From a virus: a stretch of DNA of 39,488 bases. The position numbers and the translations under genes were made by a program. Below, in pieces: positions 18,501 to 28,100 of this stretch (the stretch's first letter is position 1; the number at the start of each line of letters is the position of its first letter). The notes beneath the pieces are model-generated. The model was given only the letters and a program-made list of their open reading frames with translations, was not told the origin of the DNA and did no database searches. The DNA lies in IMG/VR virus record IMGVR_UViG_3300006641_000064, positions 1 to 39,488 of that record, one strand, 5' to 3'.

Positions 18501-20229
18501 TACCAAAATCAATATTTACTGACTGTAAAGTATTTGCAGAAAATGTAATTCCAACTCCACTACTGTTAAAAACAGATTTTATATTTGATGTTGAGTATGA
18601 GGTTACTGCAGTTGCAACATATCCCGATTCAATTCCATCAAATATAAATGACTCATTATTAATAAAAGTTCCATTTACTTCATATAAAGTTACTAATTTG
18701 TTATTAGTAACTGAATTTTTTATGAAAGCAGTTGCCCCACTATTTTTGCCTTGAACAAAAGTGGGAACATTTAAAGTGATTTCCTCATTTAATGTAATTT
18801 CAGTAAATAACTGAATATCATATAATGAAATATTCCACTGATTTTCATTTTGATTTGAGTTTTCATAAGAACCAGATTCTAATCTAAAATCATAAACTCT
18901 AGCTAGACCAATCTCCTTTCCGGGAGCTACTTCACTCAATTCACCAACCCTTTCATTTCTCAAACTTAAAACATAAGTATTACCAATTCCAATGGAAGGG
19001 GTCCCATAAACAGTATTTAAAGTTAAAGTTGGACCAGTTATATAATTTATTGATTGATTCTCTAGTAATTTAGTGGTTCTTGGTTTATTTACATCTAAAA
19101 ATGTTGGACTTATTGTTTCTACATCATATCCTCTAACAAAAGCTCTTCCGGGGGATATTTGATAAATTGCTAAATTTTCTGAAGGTATTGATCCACTATA
19201 AGTAAACTGGCCAGAATTAAAAATACCTTGATTTCCTAAATTGTCATTTAAAGATTCTTTTACCGAAACATTAAACGGTGATACATAATAATCGCCAGAT
19301 TCTGCATAAGTTCTTCTTGCCAATTCATCTGCAATAATATTATATTCTGTTGTTGCCTTAGATTGAGTTATTAAAATTCCTTCTCTTATTGTTGCTAATT
19401 CAACAAAATTGTTATCATTAAAATCAGTCAAACTTTTTTTAAATAAAGATACTGATATTTTTAATCTATCAGATCCAGGAGATGCATAGTTATTGAATCC
19501 TTGAGAATTATCATTTAAAGATTCATCAATGTCAGAATTTATTATTTCTTCATTTATATAGAGACCAATTCTATAATTAGAAACATTATCATATTGATCT
19601 AATATCAAAGTTTCTGATTTAACATTAACAAACTGCCCTCTAATAAAATAAACACCCTCAGAAATTGAAAAAGATGATCCAGTAGCTGCAGCTCCAGACG
19701 ATAAAGTTATTGCAAAAGGTTGCCCAGCATTAATTAAAGTATTTCCTAAAAGACCGGATGTGATAGTTGTACTTGTAATTAACGATTCTCCATCAAAAAA
19801 CTGTTCTGTTGAGTTATTTTGTGTACTTGAACTAATGTAATTTACATATAAGGTAAGATTTCCTCTTTCAGAATCTTGGGAAAGAAGAACTTTATCTACA
19901 ATTGCAGTTACACCTGAATTTTGTCCTGTAATTTTAGTTCCTATTAACTGACTTGCATATGACTCTACTGGAACTCCAAGATAAGTATTTTGGACTTGGA
20001 TGCAATAATAAAGTTGAGTATATGCAGTATTTCCAGGAATAACTTTTGCGCCTTCTTTGAAGAAATGTTGCCCAAACTTTTCAATTTGATTTTGAAGTAT
20101 GGATTGTAAAGTCGTTAATTCTCTAGCTTGTACTGGATATCCAGGTTTAAAAAGAACTCTGTAATAGTCATTATTTGCATCAAAATCGTCAAAATAAGGA
20201 GATACATTTAAATTAGTTACTTGGGACAT
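12583..20229 (-). CDS. Giant DUF4815-family virion structural protein (2548 aa)
   Basis: The N-terminus NVSPYFDDFDANNDYYRVLF followed by KPGYPVQARELTTLQSIL is the DUF4815 signature, found in large tail or baseplate proteins of marine phages. Features by approximate residue: SGxTA/GE modules near 100, 495-545 and 865-915; a highly basic loop about 1340-1365 (KKKGSKRNN, KRWKRRRKRN); FMRSRNIQF and FFDGVDVTKYC near 1415-1445; a DPLAQSFFIN and FLTRCDVFFKTKDDELPV domain starting near 1743; GxGY repeats near 1980 and 2023; and an EIIEY...RGTNPQTYPVGT module near 2180-2205. It probably acts at the periphery of the baseplate and may contact the host, where T4 has gp9 to gp12. I cannot assign it to one of those. 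It is co-transcribed with gp8, six bases away. Confidence 0.9.
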   Translation of the reverse strand: MSQVTNLNVSPYFDDFDANNDYYRVLFKPGYPVQARELTTLQSILQNQIEKFGQHFFKEGAKVIPGNTAYTQLYYCIQVQNTYLGVPVESYASQLIGTKITGQNSGVTAIVDKVLLSQDSERGNLTLYVNYISSSTQNNSTEQFFDGESLITSTTITSGLLGNTLINAGQPFAITLSSGAAATGSSFSISEGVYFIRGQFVNVKSETLILDQYDNVSNYRIGLYINEEIINSDIDESLNDNSQGFNNYASPGSDRLKISVSLFKKSLTDFNDNNFVELATIREGILITQSKATTEYNIIADELARRTYAESGDYYVSPFNVSVKESLNDNLGNQGIFNSGQFTYSGSIPSENLAIYQISPGRAFVRGYDVETISPTFLDVNKPRTTKLLENQSINYITGPTLTLNTVYGTPSIGIGNTYVLSLRNERVGELSEVAPGKEIGLARVYDFRLESGSYENSNQNENQWNISLYDIQLFTEITLNEEITLNVPTFVQGKNSGATAFIKNSVTNNKLVTLYEVNGTFINNESFIFDGIESGYVATAVTSYSTSNIKSVFNSSGVGITFSANTLQSVNIDFGIVTISPVSSGISTVLSSDINFPSNLVKVNDLVSYTDSSLSSPVYAKVVNVGLSSITISGVSTVSGIVEGKLPPALLEVNDFKVLTTDLAESIDDTLYTVLPKNNISSVDLSNATLTIRKSYTVNISSNKLSTPITAGDNETFLPFDEERYSLVRSDGSSEVLTSDKFEFIDGGSQLQIYNLGANDTNCILIATLRKSKPKEKIKRKNRVNSIIIDKSKYEGSGIGQTTFNDGLVYGNYAYGTRVQDKNISLNVPDIIDIHGIYESSDTSNPSAPLMILSSIDGPTNTTSDIVIGEEIFGQSGNAIGIVAERLTDSQISFIYKNQNTFKEGESILFRESNIQAVITSLNTPSFDISFNYTFLTGQSDTYYNYGSITRKLNAEEPNRKIKVYFSNGVYDSSDDGDITTANSYIGFDYQNDIKTVNGVRNTDIIDIRPRVSNYTVLENSRSPFEFYGRLFNSSGNSALNILASDESILTSFSFYLGRIDRIFLSKDGKFQVKYGTPSENPEKPVFVDDSLEIASIQLPPYLYAVSDASIEFLEHKRYRMSDIKQLENRIKNLEYYTSLSLLETNTSNLYVPDSSGLNRFKSGFFVDNFTTFLPQETDVEIKNSIDIANNELRPKHYTTSVDLITGPVQGINANDDLAFSSVQGINVRKTGDIVTLDYSEVEWLKQSFGTRTESVTPFLINYWKGTLELTPASDTWVDTIRIEPKTVEIEGNYTETLVELDADPQTGFAPVVWGSWIDNWTGQETTTTKTTRVEKLQKKKGSKRNNRGPVWNPITKRWKRRRKRNSTTTVIEDTSTEIKETGVSTRTGTRSVVSESFDTTSVGDRVVNRDLVTFMRSRNIQFVAKQLKPSTRMYAFFDGVDVTKYCVPKLLEISMLSGVFEVGETVVGTVNQTGLGPSLINETAKITFRVAQINHKEGPYNSPSKLFTENPYTNNVLETSYSSNSTILNVDTFSLSNEPQGSYSGWIESGMVLIGNTSGAQATITDIKLVSDLSATLIGSLFLPNPNSDIHPRFETGVKLLTLINNNLNDQNLATTSAEERFSSTGTIETVQENILSVRNARVETSTVTETKTITKAVDTQVSQPISPSPSPNYSSGYSAPLFNIRDYQGPKDTQPTIIGRVAINNARAAGYSNAEIRASIARTNSTLNARGSAALSCRKDPLAQSFFINEDSGIFLTRCDVFFKTKDDELPVTAQLRTMQTGLPSESVIPFSEVVLTPDEIKVSDDGSVSTSIVFKSPVYLEGGKEYCICLLSYSTNYSVYISRVGENDLITQAFVSNQPYLGSLFKSQNASTWEPSQWEDLKFTLYRADFIESGTLEIYNPELSEGNRQIAKLMPNSLNFTSRKVKISLGSTISDSDLTLGNTILQDGTNAYGNYVGSAGSAFGALNIINAGIGYTPNSGIQTYSGINLKTITGGGKGAVATVTINNGVATAASITSGGSGYQIGDVLGITSIGSFNVGRNARFSLSTISDKNQIIVEDVQGNFETGAGKPIKFVNNLGITTYLNQSSVLANEIIVENDGLHVKVDHKNHGMYSNNNLVKIYNAESDVKPTKLTTSLSANSTSPILVDDSSAFSTFENVGVGTTNPGYLLIGNEIIEYTSVSSGSIGGNIVRGTNPQTYPVGTKVFKYELNGVSLKRINKTHSLDDVTIQNPITFDSYYIKIDTSNDGIDRTTGSSFPILYPNQTKSLGGYNINATQNIPFEVVTPMVQNLTVRGTTLTAQMRMITSSSISGNEISFVPTEFEPVTINSANYLNSPRMIASKINETDKLIALPGNKSMNMRLILGTIDTRISPVVDTQRISAILTSNRVNSIIEDYANDSRVNSISEDPTAFQYISKEISLENSASSIKVILNASINLYSDIRAFYAIGDNSNFTPIFTPFPGYNNLDYRGQVISFENNNGLPDTFVSQTNSLGLLSKELEYREFTFTADQLPAFRSFRIKLLLTSTNQVYVPRVKDLRVIALA

Positions 20230-20235
20230 AATTCT

Positions 20236-21789
20236 TTAAAACTGCAAAATGACTTTAATATCTTCTTTTTGATTTATTGACCTAGTTATAGAAGGTCTGT
20301 TGTCAACATATATTATGTTTCCAGAATACTTTTTAACTTCTGGATTTGACAACCCATTGACAAAAGATTGTCCTAGGTAGTATGTTCTATTATTTATTAC
20401 GGTAGATACACCAGTAAAAGAAGAACTGATCGATAATGTAGATCCAGTATTGCCATTAATAACCAAACTTCCGCCAGTAGAAGGATTATTGGTAAATTTA
20501 ATCAGTTCATATCCAAATGCTGAATTAGTCTGTGCTGTTCCGACAGTGTTAAATCCGGCAAGAGTTCTGTCTTGCCAATATTTTAAAACGCCTGTTGTTT
20601 GATCATAACTAACAACTCTACCAAATGCTGTAACTCCAGTGCTTACAGTTTGACTGATTAAAGAGTCGGCGGCAAAAGATGCAGAACTGTATCCAACTCC
20701 TGTTAACTTTATTGCATATAATGCACTTGCTTTTTCTAGCGAAAGTTTTTGGGATGATCCAAATGCATTTGGATTTTCTACAATTCCAACTCTAGAGATT
20801 TGATTACCTGTTATAAAATCTGGATTCTGTACATCATTTTCAATTCTAGAGTACAATAAGACATTATATGCACCCAACTCTCTATAAATATCCGCCCCGT
20901 GACCACCTTTTGGGGGAATTATGACATCAAAAGATGGTTGAGTAGTCCCTGTCGGAACGTTTCCAGAAACTAAATCCACATTTCCATAAGTGTATCCAGA
21001 TCCTTGATTTGATATTACTATAGAATCTACTTCTTGATCATTATTGATATTGATAGTGCATTCTGCACCAATTCCGTCACCTTTAATTGGCACATTAGTA
21101 TAGGTTCTATTTGCGGTTCCTACTCCAACTCCCCTATCTTTAATGATGACCATTTTAATGGCACCATCAACTGCATTATTTCTTACCGGTATTGAATCCT
21201 CATTTGTTTCCCAGTTTAATGGAACTGGCATAAAGTCAGTAGATTCAAATTTAACAATATCACTTGGTTTAATAGTATAAAGATACTTCCAAATATATCC
21301 ATCGCCACTTGTGCCCGCCGCCCTTGGTTCTAAATCAACAAAAGTTGGTTCATCTAAAGAGGGACGACCTTTTGGATTTTGTGGATCAGTACCATTTTGT
21401 AAGCATATATAAACTCTATAGTCGCTATTTAAGACGTAGTATGATGAAGAGTATAAGTTTGTAGCGCCAGAAACAGGAGCTATATTTGATCTACTATAAT
21501 CGTGTCTATAATAGTCATAAGTTGTTCCTGAAGACCAAACTCTTTTTTTAATAACCTGACGAACATCTGTTGTAGAGATTTTTTTCAATGCAATCATTGT
21601 ATCCCAATAATTATTCTCCTCATCAAAATTATCTTTAGGTGCTGGTGGGTTTGTATCCCAATCACTCTGAATACTTGTTGGATTTGGAAGTCCGACAAAA
21701 GTATAATAATTATTCGTAGAAGTTGTTACTCCTGCGATAAAGTTTTTAGCATTAAGTATTCTAATTTGATCAGTTATGATTGCAGACAT
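20236..21789 (-). CDS. 8: Baseplate wedge protein gp8
   Basis: This 517-aa protein is T4-like gp8 (T4: 334 aa), a wedge component. Two landmarks that I recall from T4 gp8 are kept: GDGYIWKYL at 162-170 (T4 GDGYVWEYL) and the C-terminal IIYVDNRPSITRSINQKEDI, near residue 492 (T4 MIYMENRPPI). The extra about 180 residues lie between them and include a GxGY repeat at 262-266 (NQGSGYTYG), a GGHGAD motif near 305-310 and an SGxTA-like module at about 381-425. Transcription starts at the tandem late promoters at 21803-21814. The leader has no Shine-Dalgarno sequence that I can see, which is odd for a virion protein. Confidence 0.95.
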   Translation of the reverse strand: MSAIITDQIRILNAKNFIAGVTTSTNNYYTFVGLPNPTSIQSDWDTNPPAPKDNFDEENNYWDTMIALKKISTTDVRQVIKKRVWSSGTTYDYYRHDYSRSNIAPVSGATNLYSSSYYVLNSDYRVYICLQNGTDPQNPKGRPSLDEPTFVDLEPRAAGTSGDGYIWKYLYTIKPSDIVKFESTDFMPVPLNWETNEDSIPVRNNAVDGAIKMVIIKDRGVGVGTANRTYTNVPIKGDGIGAECTININNDQEVDSIVISNQGSGYTYGNVDLVSGNVPTGTTQPSFDVIIPPKGGHGADIYRELGAYNVLLYSRIENDVQNPDFITGNQISRVGIVENPNAFGSSQKLSLEKASALYAIKLTGVGYSSASFAADSLISQTVSTGVTAFGRVVSYDQTTGVLKYWQDRTLAGFNTVGTAQTNSAFGYELIKFTNNPSTGGSLVINGNTGSTLSISSSFTGVSTVINNRTYYLGQSFVNGLSNPEVKKYSGNIIYVDNRPSITRSINQKEDIKVILQF

Positions 21790-21802
21790 TTGTGCAGTTT
21801 TT

Positions 21803-21814
21803 TATTTATTTATG
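21803..21814 (-). promoter_or_regulatory. Tandem overlapping late promoters ahead of gp8
   Basis: The minus strand reads CATAAATAAATA, two NATAAATA cores offset by four bases (21807-21814 and 21803-21810). It lies 14-25 bases from the gp8 ATG. The TAA stop of the 1093-aa gene (21810-21812) is inside it. Confidence 0.75.
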
Positions 21815-24800
21815 AAATGTAATTTAGATATTTTAATGGAACTGATCTATTTACTATAGTCCCTGTTGATATTCCAGAATAACCATTTGAAGTATACGCA
21901 TTGTATGATTTTTCTTTTGTTCTTGTGCGAAGAACTATTCTTCCCCAACTATAATCACCATAATAATTACTGTATCCAATTCCAGATAGTCCACTATTAT
22001 TAGAGACACTTACAACAACTCTAGTTACATATGTGACACCAAAACCAATAACCGAAGTTTGTGCTACAGAAACTGAAGCTACTTGATATACGCAATCGAG
22101 GTAATCGGTAGACATTCCAACTAGAGACCCAAAAGAATCTAACGAAGTAACTCCGTTACCAATGTTTGAATTTGAAACCACAAAATAATATCCAGTTTGT
22201 ATTCCACTTAATGTGGTGACCCCAGTTACTGAGGAATCTCTTAAATATGAATTTTTAGATATAACAAGATCAAATACGATACCAGTTGAGGCAATTCCAA
22301 CAGAAGTTGTAGAAATTCCACTAATGAAACCAAAATCCCCGGAATAAGATAGAATTTTATTTTTTTCAGTATCTATTTTTGGTGGTTCAATTAAGACTAC
22401 AGGTGGATTTGAAGATGTGTATCCAGCTGCAACTCCAACTATTGAAATTGAAGTAACAATACCCGAAGATACAGAAGCAATTGCAGTAGTTGTTGTAGTT
22501 CCAATTCCAATTGGGTTTTGTATAGAAACTGTTGGAGCACTTATATATCCAGAACCTCCATTAGTAACTGTAATAGATGAAATTGTTCCTGCTATAGATA
22601 CAACTGCAGTAGCACTTGCTGATACCTTTGTATCTTGAGATATAAAATTGACTTGATTTTGGAAGTCTAAGGAAATATTATTTTCATTTATTGGATTGAA
22701 GAAAGGTCTTAAATTTTCAACAAAAATAACAGAAGATCCTATCCCCACCGACTGTATTAGATAAGTTGATGGATATATCTGTGGTTCATATAGAGATCTA
22801 TTTTTTGCAACTTCCAATTCATTTATAATTAAATCTTCTGTTTGCATACACCAAGTAATTGGTCTTTCAAGAGTTTCGTCTGAGACATTTCCTGGACCAA
22901 AATAAGGATTGGTTTCGACAGTATCTATGGATAAAATTTCAGTAACAAATCTTGGATCCTCTAGTAAAGTTGAAGGTTGTCCGAGAGATGGATCATATGT
23001 TAAGGTTAAGTCATCACCTACTTTAACAGTTTCAACTATATTTTGGAATATTACATCGATACCTTCTCCACTTCCCTTATAGAATAAAATCTTACAGGTA
23101 TCTTCCGGTTTTGGTGGCTCAGTAAATCTGATTTTACTTCCACCATTAAAAATAAATCCCTCACCTGGTACTTGAAGTATGTCATTAACAAATACTAATA
23201 AGGTATCTTGTATATTGATCAGAGATCCTTTTTTTGCATATATAGAAACTAAGTCTCCCAAATAAAGGAGTGGGAATGTAAGTCTTCTTCCATTGAAAAA
23301 TCTTTGGATATTATCTAGTGGTTGAAGTTCTCCAATTGACCATCCAGTAAATTTATCAGTAAAAGTTTTTTCGATCGAAATTTCAAATTTCTTTAATGTA
23401 GAATTTGATATAGTCGGAATTCCCACTACTCCTCCAGTTGGAATTGTTAATATTTCTCCAACCTTATATCCATATCCAATATTTCTTACTTCAAAATCAA
23501 TTATACTGGATCCTTGCCCAACAACTATGTCAATAGTTGCCTGTGTCCCAATTCCAGATGAAGGCGAACTATAAACTAATGGAATATTGGAATATGAAAT
23601 GGGATCATCTATAATAACATATGGTGGATTGGAGGATGTATATCCAACACCTGGATTGGTAATTGCAATACTTACAATATTACCATTACTGACGGTGGCA
23701 GTTCCAATAAACTGTATACTTGGAGATTCTGTAGAGGAAGTTGCCACACCAACTCTAACTTCAATTTGCTTAATTCCACTTATTGTTTGAATTGCTGATC
23801 TATATCCAGATCCACTATTTCCAATACTAATTGCCGAAATTGTTCCTGCAGCAGATACTATGGCAGTTCCTCCCGCTGAAATTAGTGGTTGATATCCAAA
23901 ACCTTCGGTAGAACCAACTGAAACAATTATACCGCCGGAAGGAAAATCTGATGTATTAATATCAGATGCAATAGATGTTGCTGATCCAATAAAAGATACT
24001 GATGTTATTCCAGAAACTTCTGATAGCGTATAATTATTTGTTAATCCGGGACCTTGGAAAATATCATTTATTAATATGACTGCATTCTCTTGATATACAT
24101 CAACAATATTTGCACTGTTTGAAGTTAAAGAAAAAGTTTTTGTTGTTCCATTAAATTGTTGAGAGATATCATCAAAAACATAATTTCTATAATAAGATTC
24201 GTTTGAAGTATCTTGTACTCCCGATCTCATAAAAGATCTTCCATGGAAAGAAGAATTTGTTGAGATATCCTCCCAATCTCTTTCATCCGGAGCATTTGTG
24301 GTTGTGCTTAATGGAATATTTCCATAAGGAGCATCGACAAAATTAAGAGTATTTTCTACAATATTATAGTTTCCTACTAATTTTGTAATAGTTGAACCAA
24401 TTGAATGATTATCGAGATTTGTACCAAGCCATGGTCTTATAACCCTTACGGAATTTGTACTTCCAACACCAACAGATTCAATTTTCATTATTTCTTGATT
24501 AACCTTAAAGATATCGCCTATGAAAAAATCTAAGATAGAATCAAAATATAAAATATCTTCAGTTGGAAGAAGATCGGAAGACAAATAAGTAGTTGTTGAT
24601 GTAGATACAATTGGTGATTGAATTACATTGTCGATTGATAACAATACTTTTGAATTATTATTAATTGCAGTAAATGAATGATTGGATCCAATACCGACAG
24701 AAGATATATTTAATGGTATTGGAACAGTTTTTAGTGCTTCTTGTACATTTCTTGCAAGTTTAATCGTATTTTCATCTACTTTAATAATATAAACTGTAGA

Positions 24801-25091
24801 TGGAAGTTTATCAGTGGTTCCAATTCCAACACCAAAATAGGTAGAACCTATTCCTATCGGCATATTAGTAGATACACCCGAGGAATATATAACTTGCTCA
24901 CCAGTTACAAAAAAATGGTTTTTAATTTTAATAGTACTAGATGCGATACTTACTATTGAAGAATCACTTGCATCAAAATATCTTTTAAAGATTGGGTAAT
25001 TTTTATGAGTAAGTTCAAAAGATCGTTTTATGTCTCTCTCTGTACCATAGTAAATTCCATAATCTGTTGAAAGAAAATCTTCTATTCCCAT
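21810..25091 (-). CDS. Large cyanophage virion structural protein between gp7-like and gp8 (1093 aa)
   Basis: I recognise this as a cyanophage baseplate-region structural protein but not as a specific T4 gene. It begins MGIEDFLSTDYGIYYGTERD. Approximate parts: an NHFF..GEQVIY module at 58-144; an EIMKIE...RPWLG module at 188-233; a first N-D-I-x-Q-G-P segment near 340 and a second (VFVNDILQVPG) near 630, which look like two copies of one domain; GxGY repeats near 430, 480, 540, 850 and 890; and a C-terminal YYGDYSWGRIVLRTR segment. The ATG is preceded by a good AAGGAG. No late promoter motif lies in the 33-base gap upstream, so it is read through from the gp25-gp6-gp7 transcript. It may be the second half of what other phages carry in gp7 or gp10; this is uncertain. 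Confidence 0.85.
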   Translation of the reverse strand: MGIEDFLSTDYGIYYGTERDIKRSFELTHKNYPIFKRYFDASDSSIVSIASSTIKIKNHFFVTGEQVIYSSGVSTNMPIGIGSTYFGVGIGTTDKLPSTVYIIKVDENTIKLARNVQEALKTVPIPLNISSVGIGSNHSFTAINNNSKVLLSIDNVIQSPIVSTSTTTYLSSDLLPTEDILYFDSILDFFIGDIFKVNQEIMKIESVGVGSTNSVRVIRPWLGTNLDNHSIGSTITKLVGNYNIVENTLNFVDAPYGNIPLSTTTNAPDERDWEDISTNSSFHGRSFMRSGVQDTSNESYYRNYVFDDISQQFNGTTKTFSLTSNSANIVDVYQENAVILINDIFQGPGLTNNYTLSEVSGITSVSFIGSATSIASDINTSDFPSGGIIVSVGSTEGFGYQPLISAGGTAIVSAAGTISAISIGNSGSGYRSAIQTISGIKQIEVRVGVATSSTESPSIQFIGTATVSNGNIVSIAITNPGVGYTSSNPPYVIIDDPISYSNIPLVYSSPSSGIGTQATIDIVVGQGSSIIDFEVRNIGYGYKVGEILTIPTGGVVGIPTISNSTLKKFEISIEKTFTDKFTGWSIGELQPLDNIQRFFNGRRLTFPLLYLGDLVSIYAKKGSLINIQDTLLVFVNDILQVPGEGFIFNGGSKIRFTEPPKPEDTCKILFYKGSGEGIDVIFQNIVETVKVGDDLTLTYDPSLGQPSTLLEDPRFVTEILSIDTVETNPYFGPGNVSDETLERPITWCMQTEDLIINELEVAKNRSLYEPQIYPSTYLIQSVGIGSSVIFVENLRPFFNPINENNISLDFQNQVNFISQDTKVSASATAVVSIAGTISSITVTNGGSGYISAPTVSIQNPIGIGTTTTTAIASVSSGIVTSISIVGVAAGYTSSNPPVVLIEPPKIDTEKNKILSYSGDFGFISGISTTSVGIASTGIVFDLVISKNSYLRDSSVTGVTTLSGIQTGYYFVVSNSNIGNGVTSLDSFGSLVGMSTDYLDCVYQVASVSVAQTSVIGFGVTYVTRVVVSVSNNSGLSGIGYSNYYGDYSWGRIVLRTRTKEKSYNAYTSNGYSGISTGTIVNRSVPLKYLNYIS

Positions 25092-25124
25092 TAGTTTTCT
25101 CCTTGGTGTATTTTCATAAATTTA

Positions 25125-28100
25125 CTAACTAATAATAATATTACTAAGAGAGTTAAAACAAACCTTAACTACAACATCAATATCTGCAAGTGGTGTAAAT
25201 GTTAGTTGTGTTTTATTTAATGTTTTTTCTGCACCCATAGTTCCAAGACCAGAATATGTTTCTATATTTGCATATTCTGTAAAATATGCATTGTCATTAT
25301 CATTTACAATAGTAATTTCGGAAAGTTGATGTCTATTGTTAGTGATATCAGATACCTGAACTATAAAATAACCACCTTCATAATCACTAGAGTATTCTCC
25401 AATAGTATGTTGTGTTGGACTTGTTGAAGAAGCTATTGAAATTGAATTTGCCTCAAACTTCATATAATTCATAGTAAGAGTTCCAATGCCAGAAGAAAAT
25501 GTGTTTGCAATAGAAACTTGAATAGTGCTTACAGATGCTGCAATTCCTGCATTAGGAATAAAATCTACGTTTAGGTCTGATCCAGATATATATGCATTAT
25601 ATGTGCCAAGTCCAGAACTTGAATATGAATCAAGAGAATGATTTGTCAATTGTCCATAAGAAATGAATTCTACATTTGTTCCATCATGAACAACATTTAA
25701 CTCATCAAATTGGTAGTTATTGTTAGTTGTACCAACTGATACTAATATTTTTGATGAAGTATGTGTAGAAGCAATTCCTACAATAGTTGTTGCGGTGGTC
25801 ACATTGGGAATAGTATTTGTTTTTATATCAACAATTCCCCCAATACTAGTACTTCCAATTCCAGAAAAATTATCTTTTATGTTGTATGAAAGAACAGTAA
25901 CGTTGTAGTCATTTACTCTATATTTTGTTGGATAGAATAATATTAAACCATCAGTACCTTCAATAGAAAAATCAAAAGATCCCAAATCATATACAGTTTC
26001 AACTCTTCCATATTGATTAATATATCCGATGCTATCATCATGTAGTAAAGTTAAAATCATTAATTGTCTCTGTGAAATATATCTTCTATCCTTTATTAGA
26101 GCGATGTACTTTTGAGATCTAGCATCTGCAAGTCTAAATCTATGGACGGCTAAATATCTTGTCAATCTCTCATTACTATTAAATAATCCGCTAATATCAT
26201 CTATTGAAAGTACTCTATTACTGACTGATTCAAAATAATCAGTCAAAATTCTACTAGAAAATGTTATTTCATCAGATATAATTTGTGAGTTGACGAATAA
26301 AACATTTTCTTTAGCCAAATCAAAATCGTATACACAATTTAAACTTGCAAATCCATCAATATCAACAGTTATATCTACATTAGAATCGGAATATGTCTGA
26401 ATTCCACAATTTTCTGTGGTTTCTAATTGATAATCACTAAATTTTTTAAATCCTGCGGTGTGGTTAAGACTTCCAACAACATCACTCCAAGTGTCATAAG
26501 AGACTCTAGACTTCAGTGAATATGAGAAGTTTTGATAGTAAAAATTATCTTGAATTCTTTGTAAATTATTATTTAAAATTCCAGTTTCATCTAACCATCC
26601 ATTTTCTGATTTTGAATAAGATCCCAAATCAATAAAAGCATTAGGTGAAATTGTAGATGAAATAGATCCCTGAGTTCTAGATGAAACACCTTCAAGAATT
26701 TTGCCCTCTTTCAAATTTTCTTTGGAAGAAACTGTTAATTGCTTAATTTGTTCATTCCAATCTTGTACAAACCCAATAGATTTTAATTCACCAGAATATC
26801 TAATTCTCTCATTTTTTAAGAAATTATTTGGTTTTAATGTTGACTTAAATGTTGGGAAATATTTTTCGGGTATTATTCTTCCAGAAGAATTTTCAGTATC
26901 AAAAACTCCAGGATCTTCTCCAATATCCAAAAATTCATAAAGATTATAAGTTACAGTCCCTCCTTCTCCACCAAGATTTTCATCAACAGAAGTTATAGTG
27001 AAAAGTTCATAATCATAATCTTTAGAATTAAATCCTTTTCCAGTCGAATTAATACCAACGCTTATATTCTCTATAAGAACTTTATCCCCAACAGCAAATG
27101 GGAAAGAATTTGCTGTACTAAAACCTACAGATAGAGTGACTGTTACGTCGTTAGTTATTGAATTATAAACAATAGAACTTATACCAACACCATTTGAATT
27201 TTGAGTTGGTATAATAATCGGTTCAATGTCATTAAGTCTGTATGTGTTATTTAAAATTGTTACTTGAGTATCTCCAAGAGAATATTTTAAATCAACCTCC
27301 GACAAAAGTTCCTTTGTTTTGGAATCAATAACAATTAATTTTGGTGCAGTTACATATCCTCTACCTACAGAAGAAATTCCAATTGAATCAAATGAATTTA
27401 ATGGTTCTATCTTTAAAATTTGAGGTAATACTAAATTTGGTTTTAGTGTAAAATCTGATGGAAAAGCATATCCAATATTATTGATTTTTGTTTTTTGTAT
27501 TTTTCCTATTGATGAACTTGACGCTTCTAAAATTGCATTTTTACCATTATCTGAAATAATTTTTGAAAAATCTGGAAGTCTATAATAATTTTGGCCTTTT
27601 GATAAAATATTAATCTTAGAAATAGGTCCAAAAGTATTTAAAGAATCTGTTTTATAACTTAATAAAGAATTTGCAGCATTATAAAAACTAGTTTCTGGGA
27701 TATTTTGTATATTGTAAGTAAAAGATGTCGAAGAAGTAGAAACAACCTTGTGTCTTCCACTATACTCACTATCAACTATTTGTATCTGATTATTTGAAAA
27801 AACAGTATCATCTATTTTTATTTCTTCTTTTTCGTTGGGGATTAAATCCGAATATAATACATCTAAATTGTAAAATAATGTATTAGGTATATTTTCATTT
27901 ACTCTTAATGTGAAGTTTGCAGTCGAATCTATTCCAATTTTTCCAGATTTTTGTACTTCAAAAATATCACTAGAGGATGATGATTCAAAAATTTGTGACA
28001 TTTTTGAATCTAGATATAAATTAAAATCAAACGCAGAGTATTTTGTAGAATTGATTGTATATGAAAGGGAAGAGTCTGAAAGATCAAATTTTAATAAAGA